The notes under the pieces were generated by a model. The model did not search any database. It was not told where the DNA came from and saw nothing but the letters and a program-made list of their open reading frames with translations. Positions 31,580-44,708 of a stretch of DNA of 64,000 bases are shown piece by piece; the first letter of the stretch is position 1; each line of letters starts with the position of its first letter. This DNA comes from Reticulascus tulasneorum (taxonomy: Eukaryota; Ascomycota; Sordariomycetes; Glomerellales; Reticulascaceae). The translations under genes were made by a program, and so were the position numbers. The stretch covers positions 4,278,001-4,342,000 of the forward strand of contig LSAX01000002.1 in NCBI GenBank assembly GCA_001557505.1, in the 5' to 3' direction.

Positions 31580-34500
31580 TCAATGCTCCGGCCGGTACCC
31601 TGTATACGCCGTATTAACATCGTCCCCGATCCCCGAATCCGAATCAACGCCCATCCGGTTCCCAAACCGTCCGGTCATGCTCCCGTAAAAATACCGCTTC
31701 CCCAACTCATGCACCCTGCGTTCCCTCTCCTTCGAATTCATCCCCGAGACACCTTCGAAATCATCCAGCATCTGGCTTTCGTTGACATAGTACATCGCTC
31801 CCGCAATACTTCGCGGATCCACCGGCATATCCGGCCACTTGACGAACAGGCTCCCGAACAGGGTCAGGACCATGAGACCTAGGATGACGGCGCTGGTCTG
31901 TGCACAGATTATGTGCGAGGTGAGCGTTTGGGTAAGGTTGTAAGGCACGTTGGCCAAGAGAATGGGGAGAAATTCTGCCAGGACAGTCATGATCGCCGTG
32001 AGGAGCAGGAGGACGTTGCCTTCGCGGATGGCGGCGTACACGCCGTAGAAGCCATTCGAAGGCCGCGTGAGGAGGATAGACTTGTCCGGCGACTGGGAGC
32101 GCGAAGTCATATTCCGATAAGGACTAATGATTGCAACACCTAAAAGTGCATGTTAGAACACATCCCGGGGGGAAGGTGGGCGTAGCGACTCACTAGCAAA
32201 CAACGACTCCCAGCAAAAGACGATGACGACACCCAAAGCCGCGAAGACGAACCTCACTCCGAACGTTTGACTATCCACCGCTTTCTTGAAGGCATTCTGG
32301 GCTGATATCGTGATATGGTAATACAAAACGACGGCGAGAAGAGCCAGGAGGAAGAGGATAACAAGGATGCGCCACCAATATGTCAAGGCGAGAAAAGGAA
32401 TGGCTTTCCGTTGCCGCCGCTTTACCGGCGCAAATGCCCCATCGAATCCGGGATCTTGCGATACAGCGCCAGCGGCTTGGAGATTCTGCCCCGCATCGTC
32501 GTACAGTATAATGCCGTACTCATCGCGATCGTGCCGGTTCAGGAAGAAGCCGAAGCCGTATTTTTTCTCGGCCATAGCCGCCTTTGTGGCATTGAAGTCG
32601 CTCTGATTGGCCCGCACATCTGGATTCGTAGAGAGCGATGCAATCCCAGCAATACTCCAAGGATTCGCATAAAGACCTGTTTCCCAGTTCCTCAAGAGTA
32701 TCAGGAGTACAAGTAGAAGTACGATGACGAACCCAATAAGCGCGACTAATGCATGAGCCGGCATACCTGACACGCCGAGCGCGGCGCCACATCCTTCCAC
32801 TGCGGTGAGCTTGCACTTTCCGTGGAGCTTCAGACCCAGGGCCTCGGCGGCGAGCGGGGCCATCAGCGACGAGCACCAGAGAATGAGAGTAGTGATGAAG
32901 GGGACCGGCTGTCCCTGGAATAGATGCTCGAACGGACTGTACACGCCCTTCCATCCGTCGTAGTGCAAAGTCATGGCGTTCGATCCGAGAGCGCCGCCAT
33001 CTTGCGCCAACGCATGGAATGGCTGATACAGCTTGGCATTGAGATCGATGATCCGCAGTGGAATGGCAATCAGGACTCCTAGAATGGCGGGCATGAACTT
33101 GCCCACAAAGTAGTCAGTGTTGGTCAGGCTGAGCTTCTTCGTCGTCACGACCACTTCCGGCTCGCTGCTCCCGCTCGAAGGTACAGGTGTTGATACAGAT
33201 GTGATTATCGTCGTCGAGGGCTTGATTGTCGAAAGGAAAGTGCTGGGGCTGGGAGTCGTGACGATTGTGCTCAGCTTCCCGGAGATGGTTGTCACGAGAG
33301 TGGTGGGTTTCGGGGTTGTAACGATGGTGCTGACGGTCTCATCTACGGTCGTGATAACGGTAAAGAGTAGCAGGCTGCTTGCCGACGGCGTCGTGAGAAT
33401 CGTCATCGTCGTCTGCGTGCCTCCGACGGATGATGTGTAAACTCGCGGAGGGGGAGTTGTGACGATAGTGGTTTCTCTCCCGTCGATGGTTGTGACGATT
33501 GTCCGGGGAGCCTCCGTGGTTGTGAATGTTCCCAATGTTCCCCCAACCTCGGAGACTACAGTTAACAACACGGGGTTGAATGCTTCAGTCAGCGTGGTAG
33601 GAACCGTGACAACCGTTGGCGTCCCATCAACTGTTGTGGCCACAGCTAGGAAAACGACGTCGGTCGGAATGTCGGTCTTCGGACTAGGTGTAACCGTTAT
33701 CACCATTGTGGTCGGGGTGCCACCATATGTCTTAAGAACTGTCTCTGCTCCAGGAGTAAATACAAGAGTCTGCACTTCAATGATACCGGTAACGCGGGTT
33801 TCCGGCGGCGCCGTGTTAATGAGCGTTACCACCTCGCCATCGTAGACACTTGTAATAAGTACAGTAACAGGCGGCTCGGTTTGAGGTCTCCTCTGCTGAT
33901 CATCCGGGCGAACTACCGTATAGATGGATGTAATCTCCGTCACGCCAACAGAGATGTATGTCACTGGAGGGGCAGTAGTAACTCGGGTGGTGGTAAATTC
34001 TTCAGGAACCTCGGTAGTCACTGCTGAAGTCGTGAGGATAGTTTTCGGTTCTTCGGTTACTTGTGTTACGATGACAGATGTGATGACAGTTGCTTCCGCA
34101 CTCGTTACCACTTCTGTTGTTTCAGGCACATCGATGATTGTGGTAATGGTAGCATCAGATGTGATGGTATTCGTTACAACTTTTGTAGTTGATTGGTCGA
34201 TCGATGTGATGGTGTCCTCGAACGTGACCCGGCTTGTGGTCGTAATCTCAGTTACACCCCCACCAAGAGTGCTGGAGTGCTCGACCGGTATTGTTGTTGT
34301 GATTTCCGTTGTCTGTGACATTTCGTATGATGTTCCGGGGATTGTGGTGCTAAACGTCGTTGTGAAGGTCGAGGTCGAGTTCGATATTCCCGTTGAGATG
34401 ATTGTTTCCGTAAAACCGGACTTCGTTAAGGTGGCCGTGATGTTTGTCTTAATGATGGTGGTGTCCACAATAACGTCTCCAGACAGTGGTATCAGGGATT

Positions 34501-35509
34501 CGGAGAACGTTTCGGTAGCAGTTGACACGCTTTTTGTGCCTTTGTTCCGCTGGTTGCCGTCGAATGATGGTGCCTCAGTGACCGAAGCAGTCACCGTTGT
34601 GGACGTAGTCTCGAAGCTCTTCGTCGGCTCCGAGAAAACACCAATGAGTGCTGTATCAGTGGATATATCTGTCGGTGCTAACGAAACCGATGATCCATCG
34701 CCTGATGGTTGTGCTCCTGAAGAACTGGTTATCGTGAAGGTCGGTATTTCAGAGCTTGGCGGTGTCGCCACAGCGATAGAGCTATCTTGTTCAGTTGTCC
34801 TCGTATCAACGGTAACTGTCGACGAGACAGGAGCATCTGCGGGTGCTGGGTCGCTTGAGGTTGGTGGCGGGTTACTTGCAGTCGGTAGTGGGTCACTTGA
34901 AGTTGGTGGGGGGTCACTTAAAGTGGGAGGAGCTTGACTCTCGATCGACTGTGGCGATGATGTAGGGGCAGTCGTGTCAAGATCTGCTGCAGGTATGGAT
35001 GTCGTCTGCAACACCTCGACTGGGAGTGTGGTTGAGGCATCTTTTTCGAGATCGGGGGAGCTAGTTGGAATGACCGGCTCGGAAACGGTGTTTGGGTCGG
35101 GTGTCGGAGGTGTGCTTGACGGAGCAGATGGAGGATCTGCGGTGCTGACATCGAATACGGCCGACGATGTCTCTGCCTCGACTATCGCCGGTTCAACAGA
35201 AGACGTACTACCCTCTTCCCTCGCCACCAAGAGAGCTCTCGATTCGATAATCGCGGTACTGTCCGAGTTCGGCATTGTTTGTCGCGCATAGACCATCAAT
35301 CCCATGAAAAGCGACAGGAGCGCAATCATTGCTATGAGGAACTGCCATCGCAGCGGCGTCGGTCGATAATTCGGCCTCTTGGGCGTCTGGACCGGCCATC
35401 TCCTCTTCTGAATCTCATGGTGGCTATCGTCGAAGTCCTCGGTCGGCTGGAGATTATACTGGGCGTTGGATTTGTGGGCCGCCTGATCAGCAGGCGGAGG
35501 CTGGTACAT
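31580..35509 (-). CDS. DUF3433 multi-pass membrane protein with Thr/Val-rich repeat region
   Basis: Exons 35509-32194 and 32139-31580 (donor GTGAGT, acceptor TTTTAG) give 1291 residues. The short N-terminal cytosolic part is followed by a membrane segment (WQFLIAMIALLSLFMGLMVYA), then more than 700 residues of Ser/Thr/Val/Pro-rich sequence built of irregular repeats such as TIVTTIDGRETTIVTTP and TLVTTISGKLSTIVTTP. This part is likely extracellular and heavily O-glycosylated. The C-terminal third is the DUF3433 region: YFVGKFMPAILGVLIAIPLR with the Gln-Pro-Phe motif, LILWCSSLMAPLAAEALG, then further membrane helices, ending with the second DUF3433-like half across the intron (WESLF joined to ASVAIISPYRN) and two more helices. 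Members are fungal plasma-membrane proteins of unknown function; a surface sensor or wall-associated role is inference. Confidence 0.88.
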
Positions 35510-37300
35510 GGTTGAAGTTCCGTCGCGTCAGGATATCGCCAGCAGAACCTCCATCAGTCAATCGCCGCCGCCGGAATGCAAAGATTGATATCTCGAAGTT
35601 CTTCCTCTGTCATTTTGGAAAGAATGAGTTCCCTATCTATCAAGCCACCGCCCAGGAAAAGCCCCTCCCCAATACCCTGCCACCTTGGCTACCGCCGCTG
35701 AGACAAAGCGATGAGGCCGCACACAGCCTGCGTTCATTTTGGCTCGTCTATCGAGGGCCCAGCCCAATCGACCAGGAGAGGCACTTTGCCATTTTCAGCT
35801 GTAGCGTCGCTCCGGAGGTAGCTGGTAGGGACCAATGGATTGGGTGCAGAACGATGGCGTTTGTAAGTCTTCAGCTGAGGACGCACCATTGGGGACGCTA
35901 GGCGATTAGCGGAACGATGGCTGGAGAACGGGATTGAGGAGTGCCGGGTGGGTTGAAGTTAGATTGTTACACCGCCACTGGAGGCGTCCGCGACGTGTCA
36001 GTAGCCAAATTAATGACTGGTAGGGGTGCCAAAACTTGTTTATGTCTGTCTCGGCGCCTCTTGTTTCTGCTTGGGGCTGTAAGGATACTAGGAGAAGAAG
36101 CGCCAAAGTATGAATCAACTAAGAATGGTATCCGTAGGCGCGCGCACTTCGCAGGTAAGCGTCGTAAGGTAAGGTAGCTTTTGGGATCACACTGCAATCT
36201 GCACAGCAGTCCGGTGGCACACCCAGCGCTGCGCACTGGCCACGTGGGGAGTGGGAGTTGAGATGAATGAGTGCCGGCCTCGGTGCTGGTCCACTGTAAT
36301 GATGGGGAAGCGATCGCTGGTCTTGGGGGCTAATTAGATTGCGCTGTAGGGCTGAGACTGGTGCCATACCTAACTAGCTGCTGTGCTTGACTACCGAATT
36401 TAACACCGTTCACATGTTTGTTTAGTGAGAGAAACCGGCACGCGAACTGCGGAAGTCTCCCGCGCCATCGAGAACACGCGATACCAGACAGACAGGAGAC
36501 CCAAGCAATCCACATACTTTCTTTCCTATTTCATATCAGATCCAGCAATGATGTTGAACTCGAAACGGCCGCCGTCAAAGTGTCGCAGCAGGCACCGACA
36601 TCCCAACCCAATGGGACCATCCTGCGCCCGCGACGATATCCCACAGCCACATGCAGAGAAGCGTTTCCCAGTGTGTCGTCGCCGGTCGCAAACTCTCCAA
36701 TGGGATTAGGTAGTTGACACCAGAAACATGCCTTTCTTTTTTTTGAAACCGCCCAATGCTGCGAAATACACAGCCACGATCACGAGCAGGAAAACCAAGG
36801 ACATCTCCACCGCCGATCCGGCCCCAGCCGAGTGCTAGTGCCCATTCAGATAAGCTCAGCATTGCCATGAGATAAGGCTGCACACTTTATTCGAGAGATG
36901 ACGAACTCCATCAACTTCCCTCTATTGGGTGCATTTGGGCGAGTAAATCTTGGTGGACGATCGGTGCCATTGGCTTGCCATACAAACATCCTACATCTTG
37001 GGAATCGAGCGACAACCAAGACTTCAGATCTACGAACAAGAGCCATGTCCAGACTTTCCCCTCGCTGTCCACCTCACATACTTGTATCGGGCAAGTATCG
37101 GCTTTGTCAAACTTGTAGATTCTACATTATCTTATAATGCCCGCATCTAGCATCATTTTGTAATGCCTGAACTTATAGATCAAGCATCCTGCGCGTGCTG
37201 ATCCTCCAGTCCCACCAATGTTACCTGTAGAATTTCCCAGGTCGGTGTATCTGGTATATCGTCCAAGCAGAACGGGGGAAAAATACACGTTTTCCAATTA
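35510..37300. other. Intergenic, 1.8 kb
   Basis: No gene can be supported. Several frames of 60-130 codons overlap on both strands but show no protein-like conservation signal or splice logic. It contains the DUF3433 promoter on its left. Confidence 0.4.
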
Positions 37301-38098
37301 TCAGCCTCCACATGACATCTCCAACAAGCTATCTACTTGGCCAGTCCAACGCGGTTTTTCTGTGTCAGCCCCGTGACTGAGCAGAAATGGCACCAATTTC
37401 CTTGCCCAGCGCTGGATGACCCAATGAATAATCAGCCGCCAGGGGGCGGCGTCCTCGTTGACGTTAGCCCCGTGATCAATCAGTAAATTCACCACGGACT
37501 CGGCAATATTACCGGATCGCCGGACAGTAAGGTACAGACCAGTCCACCATACGAAGTAACCATGTCTAGCATGTACGCGTCGTCCTGATCCAGGATTGCA
37601 GCGTCCATGGGGGTAAAGTCCATGCCATCACCTACACGAACAGTCCCCTCACCACCTAGATTGGGGTCCATGCCGGGTTCTAGAAGCCACCGCATAAGGT
37701 CCTCATCCAGCATAGCTACCTCCCCACGGAAATGGTTAGGTAAGGATAGAGAAGGAGTTCAAATGAAACTAACAGGCAGGCTTCTTCCGTAATTGTGTTG
37801 CTGATAACCCAGTCTCCTTCTTGGTAGTCAAGAAAAGCCTGAAATATGGCGGCATTGCCCTCTTTGTGGTTACAACAGAGCAGACGGTTCTGTTGTTGCT
37901 GACTTTGGCGCCACGTGAAAGTATCATAATAGCCGCATCCACGTTGGTAACACTTGCAGCACAGGTAAGTGCAGAGTCTAAATCATGTTGTGTGTACCTG
38001 AGCCCTTCCGCTGCGGCCTGGAGCAACCTCCTTATGGCAACAATGTTGCCATTTGATGTTTCTCAACGGAGCTCATCTCCAGCCGCAGATGACACCAT
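37301..38098 (-). pseudogene. Ankyrin-repeat pseudogene
   Basis: A short fungal ankyrin protein can be followed from an ATG at 38098-38096 to a stop near 37301, but only across lesions. Twelve codons in, an in-frame TGA lies at 38065-38063, just before ETSNGNIVAIRRLLQAA. Around 37870-37890 the frame shifts, because VDAAIMILSRGAKVSNN lies in one frame and AIFQAFLDYQEGDWV in another. A normal-looking intron (donor GTTAGT) separates this from the block with MRWLLEPGMDPNLGGEG and FTPMDAAILDQ. A second shift near 37515 precedes VVNLLIDHGANVNED and VPFLLSHGADTEK. The blocks keep the order expected of one gene, so this is a degraded ankyrin gene and not separate small genes. Confidence 0.7.
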
Positions 38099-41000
38099 GT
38101 CGCCTTTAGGATGGGATAGTCGATGGGAGAAGGAGAAAAAAAATTATCGTTAGATCAAACCTGAGTACCATTAGTAGTTGGCGGAAAGTCAAGTCAGAGT
38201 GATCTTAGTTGGGGTGGTTAGTTTGAATATGTTGAATATGAGATGATGTACCAAGATATATCAGAGTCCAGAAGTAAAGGCGTCCGATTGGTGACACTGT
38301 CAACAACCTGGCCAAGATCGCAGATCCAACCGTCAAGGTGACCGCCCACGTGCCTCCCCAGCATGGCTGTACGCTCGCACAAACGGCGCAGCCCGCCGAA
38401 GTAGCAAATTTAGAAAAGAGGAGACAGAATGCAACATCAATCAACTTCAATCTTGATACTGGAGCATCATGCGCAGAGCCCCAGAATGTAGGTTCTCGAA
38501 CTTGATATGTTGACTCCCCAAACAAGGAACAGATATTAGATCGCAGGAGAAGGGTCTATTTGTGATCGCAATTCAGGGTTCTTTCGCAGGCGAGTATTAC
38601 TGGTAATCTTTATTGGAAGGTTAACTCTATTCTTACCATTCTAAGTTTAATACTCGACAGCCACGAGTCGTAACCAGTCTCTGCTCAGCTGGTATGAATC
38701 TACCACATTCGCGCAATCGAATCGAAAATCTTGTCATGTTTCCCGACCCTGTTTCAAAACGAGGTTGCTATTCTTGCTACTACTCCTCGGGTTGGGAACT
38801 TGGGGCAGTGGAGCCTCTCGGCCCAAATGCGACATCATCAGGCTACAAGAGCTTGAAGCTTATGTTCAACGGCCTCGGACCAAGTCCAACGCTGATCGGT
38901 CATGGCCCATTGGAGATCCACGAGCATCAGAACGTCGGGAGGTATATGGGCATGCTTGATCAATTCCAAACAGTTGTCATCTTAACCTGATGCTTGTCTG
39001 GGCGTATTGTCAAGTTCGATGTCATGAGATAAGAGCATTGGAGTGGGGAGAAGACCAGCTTTGGAGCACGATTGCACGACGATCATCATGACCTGTGGAA
39101 CTGCTAAGCAAATTGGCCATTTGAGCATGGGCAGATTAGCTTGCTGCGGCGGAAAAACGCTGCAAAAGGTGAGCAGATCGACCGTCTTCCATCAGTACTT
39201 ACTTCGGTCCAAAGAACCGTTTACAGAGTCCTTTCGAATCGACATTAGATAATGTGTGAGGTTGCGTGTGCTGCCAAGGCGGGATGAGCTTCCAGCTGTT
39301 TTTGCGTCGTATGATGACGGCGATTGACATCACCACAATTACAGAGTAAGGTGGACAAGTGACTGAAATAGCTGCTAAGCGACGAATTGAAAGGACTTCT
39401 ACGCGACTTAAAGTCGTGGACACAGGTCATGACTCATGATGGGTCATATGTCTCTCAGCAAGCAAGCCGGTGGTCTTGACGGAGCCGGGTAGAGATTTCT
39501 TTCCGTTCCCCACTTTTCGAGTCTGATGCGGCAAGGCCACAAGGCATCGAATGCGCTCTGATCGCCGGAGCAGATCGCCTCTTCGCACGCCATGAATTCG
39601 GGTGTTTGACCCACCCTGTGAGAACTGGCAAGTGGAGCCCGAGCATTCCGATTGCGACTGCTTGGTAGGTAGTACGAAGGACTGGCCAAACAAGCAGTTG
39701 AGGAGGAGGCGGAAAGGAGCAGAAGAGTGATGGAATGCCCCGTCCCCTGCCGGGAATCCCAGACTATTGAATGCAGATCGGTGCACCTACCAAGACATGG
39801 CGGAAGGACACACAAGCAGGATTTCGAACGGAGATAGGTGGGAAATGAGATCAGGGCCGGGGCTGGGTGTCTCTGGGCAAGACGCCCGAATGGAGGGAAA
39901 GGAGCAGAAAAAGTGGGAAGCTCCGGAAGGGACGGAGGAGGGAAGCTCCAAGGGGGCATGGACGTGGCGCCCTGCAACCATCAGCTTACGAATGAGCCGG
40001 GTGAAAATGGCGCACCGCGGACAGCCGGCCTTATTTCATTCCACTGACGGCCTGACTGACTAACTCGCTGGCACAGATAGCTGCGTAGCCGAGCACATTT
40101 GTCAAGGTAAAGGAGCAGCAAGTCGTGGGGGCCATCGTTTATATCCCACCCCCGATTGCGAGTACGGGCTGCTTACGGGAGACGGATGCCAGGAACTTTG
40201 ATGCTGATCCTCCTCTCCACGGCAGGCCGCAGGGAAAAGGCCGCAAAGGCAAGACAGAAAAAGGGGGGCTACGCGCGCGGTGGATGATGGGTATGGAGTT
40301 TGATGGAGAAGAACGAGCGTTGATCCCCCCGTCCAGACCGCCGTTTTGCGTGTGCAACAGTTGGAAACAAAAAAAGCTGGGGCGCCGCGGAGGGTGGGAG
40401 AACGAGGAGACAGACTATTGAATTTGCTTGTGCACCCACCGGGTCGGCTTGTGGTTCGCGTGGTGGGAGGGTCAAATTCCTCGGGGAAGCGCTACGGCAG
40501 GGAGACTGGAAAATCCGGGACTGGTGCGAAATTGCCCTGCCCGAGGTCGCACAAAATCCCAAACACACATAACTTATCCTCGCCCACTGCTGCACCCCCC
40601 CTCAACCAGTTGCCAATAACCGAATTGCTGATCGGAACTGAAGACGTGCATGGCGTATCAATGCCTTACATATGTAGTCAGGAACAAGATGGGCCCTCGG
40701 GCGAGGAAGCCAAAGACACGGATTCATTTAAAAACCAAGAAAAAGCAGCTGACCGCCCATCCCCCGTTCTGGGCGCAGGTTACATGGTGGGTTTCTGGGT
40801 CTGCAATCTCTCGGCGCGCCGGCACAGTGTTTGACGCCCATGGCAAATGTGACGTCTACCGGCCGGGAGAGCCACAGGCAGCTTGCGAGCGAAGGGGGTG
40901 GGAGACGCCGAGGCATTGAAAAAGGGGGCGCGTTTGCATGAAATGGGGGCCCTCTAACAGTTCAGCGCCAGTGCCAGAACTCGGGCCAGCCCCAGACTGC

Positions 41001-42330
41001 ACGGGACACCAATTCCGTCGGGGGAGCCACCCAGATGTGGGCTCTCTTTGCTGATGAGGGTTGGGCTTGAGGATGAAGGCAAAAAAGCCTTGGGTTTTGC
41101 GGGAGTGTGCAGGGGGTTTGCTCCGAGCGCTGACCGCGAAAATGTGCCAATTGGATCATAGGTCCACCGCCGTTTGTGTTGAACCCGAGTCTCATCTTTA
41201 CCTATGTACATCTACAGTCCCTTGAAGTGATTGCGGAAACATGGACAATGGGCGCAAATTGAGAAATGGGTCAGTCCGCTGCCTCGTCGGCTCTTTGCAG
41301 AGCCCAAGCGGACAGCCGTGGTCGAGATGGACGGGAAAGAAAGAAGGAATAAAAGCCAGACCAGGGCGGTTCCGCACTCAGGGTAAAGGCCGGGCCTCCA
41401 CCATTTTTTTAATGAAAACTGGCGCGTGTTGGATCCGGAATGAGATGGCGTCCCAAACGCGCACCCGGGACTCTCTGTCTCGTGCTCGCCCTTCTTCTTC
41501 CCAGAGAGACACAGAAGGCCTTGGCTTGGGAGTGTGGGGGGACACGGAGGGGCTAGGGACAGGCCGGGAATGGTGGCTTCGTTGTAATATACTGGGGGGG
41601 CTGGAGCACCGGCCGTCCACACATGAATTGCGCAACACTAGTCTATTAGCCTGTTGGATATCGGACGCGACACGGCTTGGAAAGGATAGGCGATCCATCC
41701 AGATGGGCCTCCGTGAGAGGGTAAGTTACTTGGGGATTAGTACCGAATTATTAACCTCCTTGGCCGTCATTGCTTGGTTCGAAAGCAGCCGTGCCCAGCG
41801 AGAGAAATTATGTGTGCGCGAGAGAGGGCGACAGGCAGAGGGACTGCATGCTTGGATGGCAATCCGGCAGTCGGCATTCGACATGCTCAACAATCAGCGG
41901 CGGCTCCATCCCCTTCCGAGACAGAAACCGTCGTCCGTATGCGGCAGGCAGGCAAGCAAGCAAGCACTGCACTCTGTCTGGGAATTCCGATCCTGCGACA
42001 CATGGATGGGATGGGATGCGATGCGATATCCATAATTGGGATGGGGGGGACTGCACACGGGGGAGGTCGTGTCCACGTCCGAGAAATGCCATCGCCGACG
42101 GAGGACAGCATTTCGCAATGCGCCCCCCCATTTCGCCCAAGCAGCACACGGGAGCAAGGGCACAGAGTGGTATGTATGTATAAGTACCCCGTGAAGGTTT
42201 TTCGTTCCACCTGCGGCCGATAGCCAGGAAGGGGGCATTGGGGTGCGCTGCGGGCATTCACTTCTTCATCGGGGCAGACAGGACAAGGGAAAATGGACTT
42301 GCGCACCCGGGTGCAAAAATAGACGCCGCG

Positions 42331-42348
42331 CCCCCCCCCCCCCCCCCC
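42331..42348 (+). repeat. Poly-C run (18 C)
   Basis: Eighteen consecutive C residues; a place where sequencing length may be unreliable and where strand-specific structures could form. Confidence 0.95.
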
Positions 42349-43030
42349 ATTTCCATTCCTTACGGGTGCTGGGTGCCGGAGAGCAACCGCCGCGCAATTC
42401 TTCTTTGTCTCTTGTAGATCGTATGAGGATGTCCTGTCCTGGCAGAGCGGATGCGCATCTGGAAGCTACATTATTAGATACTCGAGAGATTGAGGACATG
42501 TATTTCAGGCCCTGCAGACCGCGTCGATCGCGTCGAGGCAGAGGGCACACAGGACACGCCTTGGCCCATCCTGCTCCGTGCAACTGGGGCATGAGCCACT
42601 ACCTGGACGGTACTTTGCAACCCACTTCCAGGGCCGCCCGAACGGCGTCGCAGGTCGCAAATCCCAAGGGCAAGGGGGTGGAGGGTTCGCATCTCGCTAC
42701 CAAATGCCCGCCCGACCGTTCCAGGAGTCGACTCCAGAAACGGGAGGCAAACCGAACGCGTGCGCTCACCGGCGGCGACCTTGGTTGTCCTGTCTCACTA
42801 GTAAAGGTCGGAAACCCTGCCGTACACCGTGTCTCTTGGGGTTTACTCGGTGGAATTAGAGGGCTCCATTCCGAGGCTGGCGCGATTCCCGGGGCCTTTG
42901 TCTGCCTGGCTGATGGCGCACGCCGACCAAGACAGGGTGAGTCAGGAAACGCGTTGGGCCAGCCCAGCCCCAGACGGTCGTACGTGCTTCGGCACGATGG
43001 GAAAAGGGGTGTGGAATGAATGTAGGCAGA

Positions 43031-43077
43031 TATGTATGAATGAATGTAAGTATGTATGTATGTAATCCGTATGTATG
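43031..43077 (+). repeat. Tetranucleotide microsatellite (TATG/AATG)
   Basis: Imperfect runs of TATG and AATG units are interrupted by AATCCG. Translated on the minus strand they give a His-Thr-Tyr-Ile pattern that inflates a spurious open frame. Confidence 0.85.
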
Positions 43078-43475
43078 CGGTGCTGGGCTCACTTTCTGGC
43101 AAACACGGAGCGCCGTGTCCATGTCGAATGTTCATTAGCACGGATACGAGACACGTCCTGTAACTGGCACCACTCCCCCGCCGTACACGGAAAACCGACA
43201 CGACATGAACACTAAAATAAAAATACCTAGAAGAGAAAAGATGAAAGTGTACATCGGTGGAAGTACCGCGCTGGGGGGGAGCTCTGGATGTACGTGCCCA
43301 CACCCTAGCGCTGCCGTCTTTTTTGCAACGAGCCGGGCGGCCGGGGGGGAGGGAGGATGAGCTAAGGATACGTACAACTCTACAGGGGGAGAGGGGGGGG
43401 GGGTCTACGGGAATCAAAGAGAGCTGTTAATCATTGCTCTTTCGTAACCCAGGCCCGACAGAACAAACGGACCTT

Positions 43476-43511
43476 AGCTGGGCTGGGCTGAGCTGAGCTG
43501 AGCCGAGCCGA
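43476..43511 (+). repeat. Pentanucleotide short repeat (GGCTG/AGCTG/AGCCG)
   Basis: Seven degenerate 5-bp units in tandem (GGGCT, GGGCT, GAGCT, GAGCT, GAGCC and similar), about 1.2 kb upstream of the regulator's ATG. Confidence 0.8.
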
Positions 43512-44708
43512 CGAGCGCGACTGCAAACGCGGACGAGATAGCCAAGGCAGTCAGTCAGTCATATAATTAAGTTCGTTGGGAATGGAACGGAGAGCAGATA
43601 TGTACTTCGTAGAGAGAGAGAGCGTGTGTGCCTGGGAGTGGGAGAGAAGGACACTGGCGATGCTGGGCTGGGCAGCGAAATGGAAGCTCCGGCAGCATGA
43701 CCCGATCCGCCCGTACTTGTTCCACCTTTGGAGCTGATTCCCACCCCCCTAGAAAGAGGCAAAAGACACGGTCGGGCGGACATAGATCAGACGTGCGTGC
43801 GTGCGTTCTTTCGATTCTCTGGCTCCCCCGATCGAATGTGAAAGGGACCCCCAATCTTCCACGTCTTTTTTTGCCTTTGGTGTCGCTCTCACAGGCTGGC
43901 TGCCGGTCTGGCTGTCCGTCCGTCTTCTTGGTCGCTCGCTCGTCTCAGTCCGCGCCTCCTGCTCCTCCTCCTCCTCCGACTTTCCGAAGCACACCCCCTG
44001 CCTCTTGCCCTTTTTCTTCCCTTGCCCACCCAACTCTCCATATCCTTCCATTTTCCCCTTCCCCTTCCCTTTTTCTCCTCCTCCTCCTCCTCCCCCGGTC
44101 GTCCCAGCACCGAAAAGCACGGCGAACACCCCCCCTCCCCAAACTCGAAAAACCCCCCCGTTGAGATAATTTCTCCTCGAACGAACAGAGCAAAAAACCG
44201 CCCGGATCTCCCAGCAGAACCCTTGTGTGTGGGAATTTTCTCTCGCCGCCGAACCCCTCCCCCATCCCATCCATCCATCGCCCTTTCACCTGGAATCGTC
44301 TTCGGTGTGAGATCCCGGAACGCTCGAAATCCTCCCTAGCTCCGGTGGCGATTACTCGGGGGACCCTGTTTGCACGGTGTGACTGAACCGTCGGGGCGAG
44401 AGAGGGCCTTGTAGTCGCTGCCTTGTGTTGGCCTTCTCCGGAAGAAGAAAGCCAGTCATCCACCACAACGCAAACCCGCCCGCCCGAACCAACATCCATC
44501 CTCGTCCGCCTTTCTCCCTCCTCCACCTCCCCTTTTTTTTTTCTTTCCTCTTCTTCCCTTCCGCAACGACACTCATCTCCGCAACCTCAAACTCTCCCCA
44601 CCACTTCCATTCTTTTTTTTTTTTTCTTTCGCATTCTACCTCCTCTCGCCGAACACCCACTACCCAGGCTGCTGCCGCTCCTCCAGCACCCCCAAGCAGT
44701 AACTCACC

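Larger units (their letters stand above)
38099..44708. other. 6.6-kb gene-free region upstream of a Zn2Cys6 regulator
   Basis: No exon with protein-like content was found. From about 39.4 to 43.5 kb the sequence is G/C-rich and stop-poor, so long frames appear on all strands by chance. It holds an 18-C homopolymer, a GTAT/AATG microsatellite, a GAGCT-type short repeat, and long pyrimidine tracts (43950-44700) immediately before the regulator's ATG. It could include a long 5' leader, upstream regulatory DNA or an unrecognised non-coding RNA. Confidence 0.5.

Noticed and set aside
33924..34937. Long plus-strand open frame of 337 codons
   Set aside because: It is exactly antisense to the Thr/Val-rich repeat region of the DUF3433 gene and arises from its codon pattern.
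39444..39977. Minus-strand frame of 177 codons
   Set aside because: Composition is Ser/Pro/Leu-rich, as expected of random G/C-rich sequence; no domain or intron support.
41241..43417. Several frames of 250-270 codons on both strands
   Set aside because: They overlap in G/C-rich, stop-poor DNA, include microsatellite-coded residues and have no protein-like features.
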